The notes under the pieces are model-generated. The model saw nothing but the letters and a program-made list of their open reading frames with translations. It made no database searches and was not told the origin of the DNA. From Calothrix sp. NIES-2100 (GTDB lineage: Bacteria; Cyanobacteriota; Cyanobacteriia; Cyanobacteriales; Nostocaceae), in NCBI RefSeq assembly GCF_002368195.1, contig NZ_AP018178.1, positions 6,832,645-6,896,644 on the forward strand: a stretch of 64,000 nucleotides of DNA. Reading direction: 5' to 3'. Shown in pieces: positions 27,685 to 36,359 of this stretch. Numbering within the stretch: the stretch's first letter is position 1; each line of letters opens with the position of its first letter. Made by a program: the position numbers and the translations under genes.

Positions 27685-29004
27685 TTAGCTGGAGGTATTT
27701 GCCATGACTTGCGGTAATTGGAATTGTATCCATGCACCACCAGTCTCAGGGTGATTCATGGCTTTGATAAAACCACCGTGGGCGAGAATAATTTGTTTGA
27801 CTATTGCTAACCCTAAACCACTACCGACAATTGTAGTTGTGGAATTAGTATCTTCTACCTGGTTACGTGCCCGTGCTTTATCTCCCCGGTAGAACCGCTC
27901 AAAAACATGGGGTAAATCTGCTTGTGAAAAACCAACTCCAGAGTCAATAATATCGATTTCTAAAGTTGAAGAAGTAGAATTGCTTTTTTGATTATCTTTT
28001 GTTGATACAACTTTGGCTTGAATTTGAATAGTTGTACCTGGAGTACTGTATTTGATGCAGTTGTCTAGCAAGTTCAGAAAAACTTGGTACATGCGGGAGC
28101 GATCGGCTTTAATCAAAACAGATTCTGTTCCCAAATAGCTAAGATTGAGATGTTGCCTTTGAGCTAATGGTTCTAAAGTTTCCCAAACTGATGCAATGAG
28201 CGATCGCACTTCCACTACTTCCGGATGCAATTGAATAGTTGGATCTGTTTCCATTTGAGTCAAATCCAACCAACCTTGTACTAAGTTAATCAAACGATCC
28301 ACTTCTTGCATCAGGCGGTTAACCCAACGATTTAAAGGCGGTTCTAAACGATTTTGTAAAGTTTCCACAACCAGACGAATCGAAGTCAGCGGTGTTCTGA
28401 GTTCGTGAGCTAGATCCGAAAAAGAACGATCTCTTACTTGATTCATATCTAGCAGGGGTTGGCGATTTTCTAAAAAGACTCCTACTTGCCCTTTAGGTAA
28501 AGGAAAGCTAGAGGCGCGTATAGCCCGAGACTTTATTTCTAACATTGCTGTGGCATTCTCAAAAGAGGGGTGAAACACCCACTCTTTCACCCGTGGTTGT
28601 TGACAGTCGCGAGTTTGCTCAATTAAACGATCGAGTTCATAAGAACGCACTAATTCTAGTAATAATCGCACTTGTCCTGGTTGCCACCGCTCCAGATACA
28701 ATATCTCCTTAGCTTGCTGATTACACCAGAGCAATTGATTTTCTTCATCTACCTGCAAAAATCCCAATGGTGCAACATTCAGCAGTTCTTGGTATGTTTC
28801 CAGCGACTCCTGCAAATCCTGTCGCTGCTGCTTCACAATTGCAATTTCCTGCCGCAGACTAGGAATCAGCGGCAGTGCTACCTTGGAATATGGAGAATTT
28901 AAAGGTTTAGATACTCGCTCCAGGTAAAGATCCAGTTGTACCTGTTGCCAAATCCATAAACCAATCCCTAACGTTAAACCCAAACAAAATCCCAATACGA
29001 ACAT
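27685..29004 (-). CDS. sphS: Phosphate-sensing histidine kinase SphS (PhoR-like)
   Basis: 439 residues. One N-terminal membrane helix (FVLGFCLGLTLGIGLWIW), a PAS-like domain at ~70-180 (LNVAPLGFLQVDEENQLLWCNQQA), the phospho-acceptor His in FSDLAHELRTPLTSIRL (about residue 200), and an HATPase domain with LLDNCIKYS, DIIDSGVGFS, VFERFYRGD and GSGLGLAIVKQI. The single helix with PAS and no periplasmic loop is the SphS/PhoR layout. It lies between sphR and phoU on the same strand, which fixes the call. Confidence 0.9.
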   Translation of the reverse strand: MFVLGFCLGLTLGIGLWIWQQVQLDLYLERVSKPLNSPYSKVALPLIPSLRQEIAIVKQQRQDLQESLETYQELLNVAPLGFLQVDEENQLLWCNQQAKEILYLERWQPGQVRLLLELVRSYELDRLIEQTRDCQQPRVKEWVFHPSFENATAMLEIKSRAIRASSFPLPKGQVGVFLENRQPLLDMNQVRDRSFSDLAHELRTPLTSIRLVVETLQNRLEPPLNRWVNRLMQEVDRLINLVQGWLDLTQMETDPTIQLHPEVVEVRSLIASVWETLEPLAQRQHLNLSYLGTESVLIKADRSRMYQVFLNLLDNCIKYSTPGTTIQIQAKVVSTKDNQKSNSTSSTLEIDIIDSGVGFSQADLPHVFERFYRGDKARARNQVEDTNSTTTIVGSGLGLAIVKQIILAHGGFIKAMNHPETGGAWIQFQLPQVMANTSS

Positions 29005-29057
29005 TTAAGTCATTAGTTGCTTGATCACAACTAAAAACTAACAATTATCGCCCACAT

Positions 29058-29810
29058 TTATCCAAATCGATAGCCAAAACCTCTGACAGTCACAATATAC
29101 TCGGGACGACTGGGGTCTAACTCTAATTTTTCCCGCAACCAACGGATGTGAACATCTACAGTTTTACTATCTCCGACAAAATCTGGACCCCAAACTTGAT
29201 CTAACAGTTGTTCCCGCGACCACACACGGCGAGCATAACTCATAAACAGTTCTAGCAGTCGAAACTCTTTGGGCGACAAATTCACCTCTTGACCGCGAAC
29301 CAGTACGCGACACTCTTGGGGATTTAAGCTGACTTCCTTGTATTTTAGGATAGGTAGTTGCGGCACAGCGCTGAAGCGTTGACGGCGAAGTAACGCACGA
29401 CAGCGAGCCACTAATTCCCGCATACTAAAGGGTTTGGTTAGATAGTCATCTGCTCCCACTTCTAAGCCCAGAACACGGTCAGTTTCGCTACCTTTGGCGC
29501 TAATCATTAAAATGGGTACTGGGTTTCCTTGATGACGCAACAAGCGACAAATATCTAATCCATTGATCTGTGGCAGCATTAAATCAAGGATTACCAAGTC
29601 AAAGGATTCTTCCCCTGAGTTGGGTTCACAACTTTTGAGATATTCTACAGCCGACCGCCCATCTGTGGTCGTGACTACCTCATAGCCTTCCTCCTCCAAT
29701 GCTACAACTACCATTTCTCGGATCAGTTCTTCATCTTCGACTATGAGAATCCGGCTAGTTTGCCCGATGTCTGCTTTGGTGGAAAACTTGGTCGATTCAC
29801 TAGTATACAT
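29058..29810 (-). CDS. sphR: Phosphate response regulator SphR (OmpR/PhoB family)
   Basis: 250 residues. The receiver domain has acidic residues in LIVEDEEL, phospho-acceptor Asp76 in VILDLMLPQ, and the Lys in DDYLTKPF. The C-terminal winged helix has LSPKEFRLLELF, VWSREQLLDQVWG, KTVDVHIRWLREKLE and VRGFGYRFG. Activates phosphate-starvation genes through Pho boxes; such a box lies at 6848-6866 in this window. First gene of the set, divergent from the coiled-coil pair. Confidence 0.92.
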   Translation of the reverse strand: MYTSESTKFSTKADIGQTSRILIVEDEELIREMVVVALEEEGYEVVTTTDGRSAVEYLKSCEPNSGEESFDLVILDLMLPQINGLDICRLLRHQGNPVPILMISAKGSETDRVLGLEVGADDYLTKPFSMRELVARCRALLRRQRFSAVPQLPILKYKEVSLNPQECRVLVRGQEVNLSPKEFRLLELFMSYARRVWSREQLLDQVWGPDFVGDSKTVDVHIRWLREKLELDPSRPEYIVTVRGFGYRFG

Positions 29811-30271
29811 TAGATTGATATCACAAAAGTTTTGGTCTGTTGTGCGATCGCAATGGCAATTGGATCAATTATCTTGCCTGAGCGTCTTTGCACTTCTACA
29901 TCTGCTGGCTTAATTTATAAAACGTAACATCCGTAACATTACCTAACATATTATAAATATCCCTGTTACTCCTGCCAAGCAAGTTTGCAGTAACTTCATA
30001 ACTTGAAGTTTCTTTATGACGACAATTGCGTCTTGACAATAGCAAATTCAATCTAGTACTATTAATAGTACAAATATACTATTTAGCTACACACAAAACT
30101 TGATCTGTATCGACATTTTCTGAAACCAGAAAGTGCCTTTTGATTCTACCTTTCAGTATTTACCCCCTGCTGAAAAAGCTGATTTACAGGCTACTCTGAT
30201 GTCTGCATCGAGTAAGTTTTGGTATGCCTTGCTACCTGATGAAATTGTTGTATGTTTACAGGAGTTGAAGT
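29811..30271. other. Divergent promoter region of sphR and the coiled-coil pair
   Basis: 461 bases. It contains three similar 8-mers at 29923-29949. A GTG frame opening at 30133 and overlapping the coiled-coil gene is considered and rejected elsewhere. The start of the downstream gene has a good AGGAG at about -12. Confidence 0.55.
29923..29949. promoter_or_regulatory. Triplet direct repeat upstream of sphR
   Basis: CGTAACAT (29923-29930), CGTAACAT (29932-29939) and CCTAACAT (29942-29949), spaced 9 and 10 bases, lie 113-139 bases upstream of sphR. They share TAAC with the Pho box but not its 11-base period. Possible operator; weak evidence. Confidence 0.3.
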
Positions 30272-31255
30272 ATGACTACAGTTGCAGTCAAAGACAGCAA
30301 ACAACAAATAGCACAAGCTTTTCAACAAATTCTGGCAGAAAGGAAAAAATTAGAATCAAAAATAGCCACGAAACAAGAATCAGCAGAAAAGGCAAAAAAT
30401 CAAGAAATTCTGGCGGCTGCTTCTACATACACTGTTGATAGTATTGTTAAAGGTTTAGCTGATTTACAATTAGAATTCGGTGGCATTGTCAATGCACTAT
30501 CTGAAAAATTAGCTCAAGAAAACTCTAAATTAGATGAATTAAATCGAGCTATAGAAATTGAAACGCAGCAGTTACAAGAGCTTCAGCAAATCAGGATAGT
30601 AGCAGATGCTTTAGATATTTTAAATCAAGAACATCAAGAAAAGTTAAAAATTCTCGAACAAGAAATTGCTAGTAAACGAGAAGCTTTAGAAAAAGAAATT
30701 ACAATTAGGCGCAAAGAGTGGCAAAAAGATCAAGCAGAATATGAAGAAGCACTCCAAGCCTACAACGAATTGTTAGCTAAACAACGCACTTCCGAAGCAG
30801 AAGAATATCAATATAAGTTAGAAACAACTAGAAAACTAACTACAGATGCTTATGAAGCGCGGAAACGCAATTTAGAACGGGAAATACAAGAAAGCACCCA
30901 ACAGAAAGAGAAAAACTGGGCGGAAAGGGAAAAAATTCTCACTGAACGTCAACCTTTATTTACAGAATACCAGCAAAAAGTAGTAGCTTTTCCCAATGAG
31001 TTGGAAGAAGCAGTTAAGAAAGCCAGGGAAGAAGCAATTAAAGAAACCACCCAAAAGGCTAAAGTCGAAGCTGATTTGTTTGAAAAAGAGTGGGAAGCTA
31101 GCAAACAAAGTTACGAATTAAAAATTCAATCTTTAGAAGAAACGATTAAAAAACAAACCGAGCAAATTGAAGGAATTTCTGCTCAACTCCAAACTGCATT
31201 AAAACAGGCGCAAGACTTAGCAATGAGAGCTTTTGATAGTTCTCATGCTAAATAG
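30272..31255 (+). CDS. Coiled-coil protein, LfiA-like filament former
   Basis: 327 residues, nearly all helical coiled coil rich in Glu, Lys and Gln. A central block (STYTVDSIVKGLADLQLEFG) interrupts the heptads, and the C-terminus reads LQTALKQAQDLAMRAFD. There is no membrane segment or signal. It is clearly paralogous to the next gene (shared TVDSIVKGLADLQLEFG / TIESLAKIQLGFG, KNWAEREKILTER / KNWSEREKVIAER, LKQAQDLAMRA / LKQVQDLAVKA). Two adjacent coiled-coil genes beside sphR match, as I recall, Alr4504/Alr4505 of Anabaena PCC 7120, reported as co-polymerising LfiA and LfiB. The start has an AGGAG site. Confidence 0.7.
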   Translation: MTTVAVKDSKQQIAQAFQQILAERKKLESKIATKQESAEKAKNQEILAAASTYTVDSIVKGLADLQLEFGGIVNALSEKLAQENSKLDELNRAIEIETQQLQELQQIRIVADALDILNQEHQEKLKILEQEIASKREALEKEITIRRKEWQKDQAEYEEALQAYNELLAKQRTSEAEEYQYKLETTRKLTTDAYEARKRNLEREIQESTQQKEKNWAEREKILTERQPLFTEYQQKVVAFPNELEEAVKKAREEAIKETTQKAKVEADLFEKEWEASKQSYELKIQSLEETIKKQTEQIEGISAQLQTALKQAQDLAMRAFDSSHAK

Positions 31256-31322
31256 TGATTAATTTGCTCTTGAGAATCTTAATTTAGTTAGTAAATGCTT
31301 TTGGAAATCATGGAGGTTTGTT

Positions 31323-32402
31323 GTGGTAGCTAAAAAACCAACCGATAAGAGTACTAAAGCTGAAATTCTTCAGGCTTACGAAGAGTTAGCGAAAGAGACA
31401 GCAGCAGTTAAAACACAACTGAATCAAGCCTTGAAAGAAACCCAATCTGTTATCAAAAATCAGCCAAAATTAGAGCCAAAAACTGCTATGAATCAGCCAT
31501 CTACTGTTCAGCAAAAGATGAATTATACCATTGAAAGCTTGGCTAAAATTCAGTTAGGCTTTGGTAGTGCGGCAAATGAATTATCCGAACAGTTAACTAC
31601 ACAGGCATCGAAACTAGCAGAAATTAGAGAAAATGTCGAGCAAGAAGTAGAACAACTAAAGCAACTACATAATTTAGAAATTTCTGAAGATATTTTGGAT
31701 ACTCTCATCAGTACTTATGAAGATAATTCCAAGAGATATCAAGAAGAGTTCAGTCAGCAAAAAGAAGTTTTATTGCAAGAAATAGATGAGCAAAGAAAGA
31801 CTTGGCTCAAAGAACAAGAAGAAAATAACAGATTAAGCAAAGAACGAGATGAAAGTCTCAAAAAAAGTCGCCAAAGAGATGAAGCAGAATATAAATATAG
31901 TTTAGAACTTCAGCGGAAGTTAGCAAAAGATGAATACGAACAGGAGCAAAAAGAATTAAATAAGCAATTAGAAGAATTTCAGCAAGAAACAGAGAAAAAT
32001 TGGTCTGAACGCGAAAAAGTAATTGCCGAACGAGAAAAACAATTTGAAGAAGCTAAAGCGAAGGTAGAAGTCTTTCCTAAAGAAAAAGAAGCTGCTCTCA
32101 AAAAAGCCACAGAAGAAGGCAAGGGTATTGCTTATTATCAAGCTAAAATTAAATCAGATTTATACGGTAAAGAAGTAGAAGGACAGAAGCGTTTTTATGA
32201 ACAAAGATTGCAATCTTTAGAACAGACTATTACTAATCAAGATAATCGCCTTCAAAACCTTTCTAAACAACTGGAATCTGCGCTTAAACAAGTTCAAGAT
32301 TTAGCAGTGAAAGCTATTGAAGGAACTGCGAATGTGAATTCATATCAAGCGATTAAAGAAATAGCTTTAGAACAGGCTAAAAGTCAGGTAAAAAACAAAT
32401 AA
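31323..32402 (+). CDS. Coiled-coil protein, LfiB-like partner
   Basis: 359 residues, GTG start chosen because GGAGG lies 7 bases ahead. Long Glu/Lys/Gln-rich coiled coil with the same three conserved blocks as the upstream paralogue, plus an extra C-terminal tail (EGTANVNSYQAIKEIALEQA). 67 bases separate the two genes, so one transcript is likely, ended by the strong palindrome at 32415-32456. If the LfiA/LfiB assignment is right, the pair forms cytoplasmic filaments together. A role in cell shape or the trichome is an inference. Confidence 0.68.
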   Translation: MVAKKPTDKSTKAEILQAYEELAKETAAVKTQLNQALKETQSVIKNQPKLEPKTAMNQPSTVQQKMNYTIESLAKIQLGFGSAANELSEQLTTQASKLAEIRENVEQEVEQLKQLHNLEISEDILDTLISTYEDNSKRYQEEFSQQKEVLLQEIDEQRKTWLKEQEENNRLSKERDESLKKSRQRDEAEYKYSLELQRKLAKDEYEQEQKELNKQLEEFQQETEKNWSEREKVIAEREKQFEEAKAKVEVFPKEKEAALKKATEEGKGIAYYQAKIKSDLYGKEVEGQKRFYEQRLQSLEQTITNQDNRLQNLSKQLESALKQVQDLAVKAIEGTANVNSYQAIKEIALEQAKSQVKNK

Positions 32403-32414
32403 GATGTGCAGCTT

Positions 32415-32456
32415 GAGATCCCGGACTTCTTTAAGAAGTCCGGGATCTTGTTGTTG
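32415..32456 (+). terminator. Palindromic terminator of the coiled-coil pair (repeat copy 2)
   Basis: GATCCCGGACTTCTT (32417-32431) and AAGAAGTCCGGGATC (32433-32447) are a perfect 15-bp inverted repeat with a one-base centre, followed by TTGTTGTTGATA. It begins 13 bases after the stop codon. It is the same element as 20622-20660. Confidence 0.8.
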
Positions 32457-32564
32457 ATACTAGTTTATATGATTAATGATGATGTGTTGATAGTCAAATT
32501 AGAGTGTGCTTTAAAATCCACTGCTGGAAGTCCTGATTACGAATGAAGTTACCAAACATCAAAG

Positions 32565-32684
32565 TTATGGCTGTGTCTTACGTGGAGTCCCATTATCTCC
32601 CGGTTGTTTCCTACTAGTTGGTGTTTTACTTTCTTTATTATTTTTGTTGGTTGCGGTCTGGGAATTACGTTGTTGATTGGACAT
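32565..32684 (-). CDS. Tiny hydrophilic ORF (39 residues)
   Basis: ATG at 32684 to TAA at 32565. It reads MSNQQRNSQTATNK, then a KESKTPTSRKQPGD region, ending RKTQP. It is Asn/Gln/Lys-rich and apparently disordered, and does not look like random translation of AT-rich DNA. A similar tiny frame follows upstream at 32934-33059. I recognise no family. Confidence 0.35.
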   Translation of the reverse strand: MSNQQRNSQTATNKNNKESKTPTSRKQPGDNGTPRKTQP

Positions 32685-32933
32685 AAGTTTAAACCTGTTA
32701 CGAAGGAGCGATTTATCTATGTTTTAATCTACATGATGTCTCAGGGCATTTACGGAAACTCTTTAAAGAATTTATATTTTAAATAATTGTCAATTGACAA
32801 CAAATAAAAAATAGTAAAAAAAATAGAGACGTTATGATTTTACGTCTCTACAAAAAAGGAAACCCATTATTGTTAAAAAAATAAATTAAAAAAAATTTAA
32901 AATTAATCAATCAAAAATTTAACAGCTAGAAAC

Positions 32934-33059
32934 TTAGTTTGTTTCATCGCGTTTTTTGGACTGCTGTTGATTGTCACTTTTTTTGTTACTGTTTAACCTG
33001 AAAGCACCAGGCTCAGTTTTGTCTGGCTTGCCATTGTTGGGTGGTTGTGGGCGTTTCAT
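32934..33059 (-). CDS. Tiny hydrophilic ORF (41 residues)
   Basis: ATG at 33059 to TAA at 32934. It reads MKRPQPPNNGKPDKTEPG, then FRLNSNKKSDNQQQSKKRDETN in two blocks. Basic and disordered, with a composition like the neighbour at 32565-32684. It lies about 200 bases downstream of hisA on the same strand. No family recognised. Confidence 0.38.
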   Translation of the reverse strand: MKRPQPPNNGKPDKTEPGAFRLNSNKKSDNQQQSKKRDETN

Positions 33060-33258
33060 AGGAACACAATCATTGATTGTTAACTCTCTACAAATTGGAC
33101 TACAAGAGTATAAATTATTAATCCGGAAAATTTCAAAAAAGAACTAACTGGTAGCCTCATACCGATTTAAGCAATGATTGCGTGTTGTGGATGGTGGTAA
33201 AGGATGGGGAAACCCCACCCCTACACATACATCTGATTTCAGAGAAGGGAGGCAAATG

Positions 33259-34032
33259 TTAAGCAAATGAGGAAAAGTCTAGATTGGGTGGAATATCTTG
33301 AATTCGCCCTGGACCGATCGCACGCAATGCTTCTTTGAGGTCAATATCACCAGTATACAAGGCACGACCAACAATTACACCAGTCACGCCTTGTGGTTCT
33401 AATGCTAGCAAGCTTAACAAATCGGTCACAGAACTCACGCCACCAGAGGCGATTACTGGTATGGAAATTGTGGCAACTAGTTCTCGCAAAGCTTCTAAAT
33501 TTGGCCCGGAGAGTGTACCATCACGATGGATATCGGTGTAGATGATCGCCGCTGCTCCCAATTCTTGCATTTGTACAGCTAATTGGGTGGATAAAACTTC
33601 TGAGGTTTCTAGCCAACCGCGAGTGGCTACGAGTCCATTACGGGCATCAATACCAATAATAATCTGTCCGGGAAATTCTTGACACAGTTGCTGTACTAAT
33701 TGGGGTTGTTCGACGGCGATGGTTCCGAGAATCGCCCGTTGTACGCCTGTATTGAAAAGCTGCTGTACACTGGCTTTGTCGCGCAATCCCCCACCGACTT
33801 GAATCGGTACTGATACTGCTTGAGCGATCGCTTCTATTGCCCCCAAGTTTACTATTTTACCAGCTTTGGCACCATCAAGATCCACCACATGTAGCCTAGC
33901 TGCACCTTGATCAACCCACTGTTTAGCAACATCAGCAGGGTTTTCGCTAAAAACTTGCGAGCGATCGTAGTCTCCCTGATAAAGTCGCACACAGCGGCCT
34001 GCTAATAAATCAATTGCTGGAATTACATCCAT
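33259..34032 (-). CDS. hisA: HisA, phosphoribosylformimino-5-aminoimidazole carboxamide ribotide isomerase
   Basis: 257 residues from the ATG at 34032 (MDVIPAIDLLAGRCVRL). TIM barrel with the first catalytic Asp in PAIDLL, VQVGGGLRD-type phosphate loop (IQVGGGLRDK), the second Asp in YTDIHRDGTLSGPN, and the second phosphate loop VIASGGVSSV. Fourth step of histidine biosynthesis, cytoplasmic. Separated from the DUF3593 gene by about 30 bases on the same strand. Confidence 0.96.
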   Translation of the reverse strand: MDVIPAIDLLAGRCVRLYQGDYDRSQVFSENPADVAKQWVDQGAARLHVVDLDGAKAGKIVNLGAIEAIAQAVSVPIQVGGGLRDKASVQQLFNTGVQRAILGTIAVEQPQLVQQLCQEFPGQIIIGIDARNGLVATRGWLETSEVLSTQLAVQMQELGAAAIIYTDIHRDGTLSGPNLEALRELVATISIPVIASGGVSSVTDLLSLLALEPQGVTGVIVGRALYTGDIDLKEALRAIGPGRIQDIPPNLDFSSFA

Positions 34033-34064
34033 TTGCCTCATCCTCTATGCAATCACAAAGCTAA

Positions 34065-34379
34065 CTATATGTGGGTTTTATCTGTGGAAGTTTTCAGTTT
34101 TAACTGCTTTACAGCTTGCCAGAAACCTAGCACGATCAAGATGTTAGCCAGGGTCAAAAAAACTTCTGCACCACCGTGGAGCCAATCGACATTCGCCAAA
34201 GCTTTGCCATAATGGACTTTGGCATAAATTCCCGCTGGGATGGTGACACCAACAAATACTAAAGTGCCGTAAAATCCATACAAAGCCAAACGTGGCATTT
34301 GCTGACTGCGGCTGATAAACCACAAGAAACCCAAATAAGGAAACAGTGAAAGGGCAAAAAGGGCGTCTTTAGATATCAT
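34065..34379 (-). CDS. DUF3593-like membrane protein
   Basis: 104 residues with three hydrophobic helices (ALFALSLFPYLGFLWFI, LYGFYGTLVFVGVTIPAGI, EVFLTLANILIVLGFW). It overlaps the upstream DUF2499 gene by four bases (ATGA-type junction), so the two are translationally coupled. This pair is conserved in cyanobacteria and has plastid-targeted plant relatives. The function is unknown to me. Confidence 0.8.
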   Translation of the reverse strand: MISKDALFALSLFPYLGFLWFISRSQQMPRLALYGFYGTLVFVGVTIPAGIYAKVHYGKALANVDWLHGGAEVFLTLANILIVLGFWQAVKQLKLKTSTDKTHI

Positions 34380-34723
34380 TGCTCTGATTTAATAGGTTGG
34401 GCTGCAACAGAATCTATTCCCTTGTGAGCAGACTTGGTAGAACGCCAAATCCACACCGCAGCTGCCCAAAGGGTAAAATTACCAACTAAGGTCATGGTAG
34501 CTTGAAGTGTTACCAGCCATTCTAAAGATTCTGGATTGTCGAAATAGTGCCAGGTGCAAGCACACATAGCGCTAACTAAAGCAGGTAACATGGCGAAGGA
34601 TAATCCCCACCAAGTCCGGTTACCAGTGAGTTCGCCATAAGTCCAGATTAGCCAAATAGCGGCAATCCACTCAATGACGCTAGAAACATGAATAATCCAG
34701 GTGGGAATCGAAAGGGCGTGCAT
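34376..34723 (-). CDS. DUF2499/Ycf49-like membrane protein
   Basis: 115 residues from the ATG at 34723 (MHALSIPTWIIHVSSVIEW). A longer frame exists only because the heptamer repeat in front happens to be open. Four helices with IHVSSVIEWIAAIWLIW, WWGLSFAMLPALVSAMCACTWHYFDN and VTLQATMTLVGNFTLWAAAVW, the signature of the Ycf49/DUF2499 family. Function unknown, thylakoid or plasma membrane. Coupled to the DUF3593 gene. Confidence 0.8.
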   Translation of the reverse strand: MHALSIPTWIIHVSSVIEWIAAIWLIWTYGELTGNRTWWGLSFAMLPALVSAMCACTWHYFDNPESLEWLVTLQATMTLVGNFTLWAAAVWIWRSTKSAHKGIDSVAAQPIKSEQ

Positions 34724-34795
34724 AAGTAAGTCAAAAGTCAAAAGTTAAAAGTCAAAAGTCAAAAGTCAAGAGTCAAGAGTCAAGAGTCAAAAGTT
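34724..34795. repeat. Heptamer tandem repeat touching a start codon
   Basis: About ten copies of AGTCAAA or its AGTCAAG variant, beginning next to the start codon of the Ycf49-like gene and occupying its whole leader. Confidence 0.85.
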
Positions 34796-34976
34796 ATTTC
34801 TCCTCCTTGTCCCCCTTCCCTTGTCCCCTTCCCTGCTCCTTTCCCCATCTTCCCATAAGAAAAATCGGATTTTTTGGGAAGTATGGCAGCCATCTCACCT
34901 AATTTCTGTATAACTGATAGAGAATCAGGTGCAAAAAAACTCGAGCAAGCAAAATCTCAAATCAAAAAGGAAACCG

Positions 34977-36035
34977 ATGCGGGCGTTATTATCTGGGTAT
35001 TACGGAAAAGGTAATGGTGGTGACGAAGCTTTATTGGCAACGCTTTTGCAAATGTTACCGCCTCATGTTACACCTGTGGTGCTTTCTGGTAATCCAGAGC
35101 AAACCCGCGATCGCTATGGGGTAGAATCTTATGATCGCATGGCTTTTTTACCTGTACTGCAAGCTTTGCGGTCTTGTGATGCTTTTATTTGGGGTGGTGG
35201 CAGTTTAATCCAAGATGTGACTAGTGCGCTCAATCCTTTATATTATGGGGGACTGATGACTTTGGCACAGCAAATGGGTTTAAAAACTGTGGCTTGGGGT
35301 CAGGGAATTGGGCCGTTGAAGCGTCCGCAAACTCGTTGGTTAGCACGACAGACTTTTGCAGGTTGTACAAAAATTAGTGTCCGCGATCGCGCTAGTGCTG
35401 CTTTGTTGTCTGATTGGCAAATTCCTTGTATTCTTGCGCCTGACCCGGTTTGGGCGTTGGAGTCTAAACCCGTCCCCGGACTTTGGGATTTACCAGCCCC
35501 TAGAGTTGCGGTAACTTTGCGATCGCATTCCCAACTTACAGAAACGCGCTTGGCAAATTTAACTCGCGCTTTGGTTGATTTCCAAAAAGCCACGCAAGCT
35601 TTTATCCTACTCTTACCATTTCAAAAAAGTGAAGATTTAAGCATTGCTGAAGCCATTAAACTCCATCTTAAAGATGTGAGCCAAATTATGTGTCTGGAAG
35701 ATCCCCAGCTTCTCAAGGGTGTGTATCGCGGCGTAGAAATGACAATTGGAATGCGCCTGCACAGCTTAATTATGGCAGCAGCTGAAGGTTGTCGCTGTTT
35801 TGCTCTCAGTTACGATCCCAAGGTAAATCGCCTCATGGAAGAATTAGAAATGCCTGGTTGGGATTTAGCTAATTTACCAGATGATCCCAATTTAATTAGT
35901 CAGACTTGGATCGAGCATTACGCCAATGGCGATCCGCTTTCATCTGAGAAAATTCAGTCTTTGGTGGATCGAGCTTTGATGCATCGTGACGTGTTATCTG
36001 AAGCGTTGACAGAGCGGGGATTGGGGTATTTTTAA
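34977..36035 (+). CDS. csaB: CsaB-like polysaccharide pyruvyl transferase
   Basis: 352 residues from the ATG at 34977, chosen for the AAGGAA at -12 and the family start MRALLSGYYGKGNGGDEALL. A GTG at 34929 is a weaker alternative. It contains WGGGSLIQDVTSALNPLYYGG, VAWGQGIGPL, SVRDRASAALL, and MTIGMRLHSLIMAAAEGC near the C-terminus, all typical of CsaB. Known role: adds pyruvate to a cell-wall polysaccharide, which in bacteria anchors SLH-domain proteins. Two SLH proteins are encoded in this window, which fits. Confidence 0.9.
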   Translation: MRALLSGYYGKGNGGDEALLATLLQMLPPHVTPVVLSGNPEQTRDRYGVESYDRMAFLPVLQALRSCDAFIWGGGSLIQDVTSALNPLYYGGLMTLAQQMGLKTVAWGQGIGPLKRPQTRWLARQTFAGCTKISVRDRASAALLSDWQIPCILAPDPVWALESKPVPGLWDLPAPRVAVTLRSHSQLTETRLANLTRALVDFQKATQAFILLLPFQKSEDLSIAEAIKLHLKDVSQIMCLEDPQLLKGVYRGVEMTIGMRLHSLIMAAAEGCRCFALSYDPKVNRLMEELEMPGWDLANLPDDPNLISQTWIEHYANGDPLSSEKIQSLVDRALMHRDVLSEALTERGLGYF

Positions 36036-36083
36036 ATTGTGTCACCATAGATATTAACTAGAAACTTGGTTAAATTATTTCCT

Positions 36084-36359
36084 ATGGATAACTTAATTAT
36101 TCTTAACGATGTAGCAATACCATCTGAACTATTAGTAGCAACTGATAAAGCTGTACAGGAGGGGAAAGCAAAAAATCGTAGCGAGTTTATTGCTAAAGCG
36201 TTACGTCGGGAATTAGAAGCGCTAAAACGAGCAAAAATTGATGCACAGTTAGCAGAGATGGTTAATGATGTAGATTATCAACAGGAAGTTTTACAAATGG
36301 AAGCGGAATTTGCAACTGCTCAATGGGAGGCTCTTAAATTAATGAAATCAGAAGAATGA
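36084..36359 (+). CDS. Ribbon-helix-helix antitoxin (MazE/CopG-like)
   Basis: 91 residues from the ATG at 36084 (MDNLIILNDVAIPSELL); a TTG six codons upstream is less likely. The N-terminal part has the RHH pattern with KNRSEFIAKALRRELEALKR. The C-terminal half, rich in acidic residues, should wrap the toxin. The stop overlaps the toxin start by four bases (ATGA). Confidence 0.82.
   Translation: MDNLIILNDVAIPSELLVATDKAVQEGKAKNRSEFIAKALRRELEALKRAKIDAQLAEMVNDVDYQQEVLQMEAEFATAQWEALKLMKSEE

Larger units (their letters stand above)
32403..33258. other. Stretch without long genes, holding a terminator and two tiny ORFs
   Basis: 856 bases. It holds the palindromic terminator (32415-32456), two short hydrophilic frames on the minus strand (32565-32684 and 32934-33059), an AT-rich middle, and a GGGG-AAA-CCCC palindrome at 33202-33221 of the dispersed GGGCGGG family. 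A 60-codon plus frame at 32604-32786 is not convincing. Confidence 0.55.

Noticed and set aside
30133..30438. 101-codon frame opening at a GTG upstream of the first coiled-coil gene
   Set aside because: It overlaps the well-supported coiled-coil gene by 167 bases and its C-terminal part is just that gene in another frame. The first ~45 codons look somewhat protein-like but have no good ribosome-binding site.
34724..34795. CRISPR array
   Set aside because: The repeat unit is only 7 bases without spacers; it is a simple tandem repeat, as are the similar runs at 5390, 22413 and 60268.
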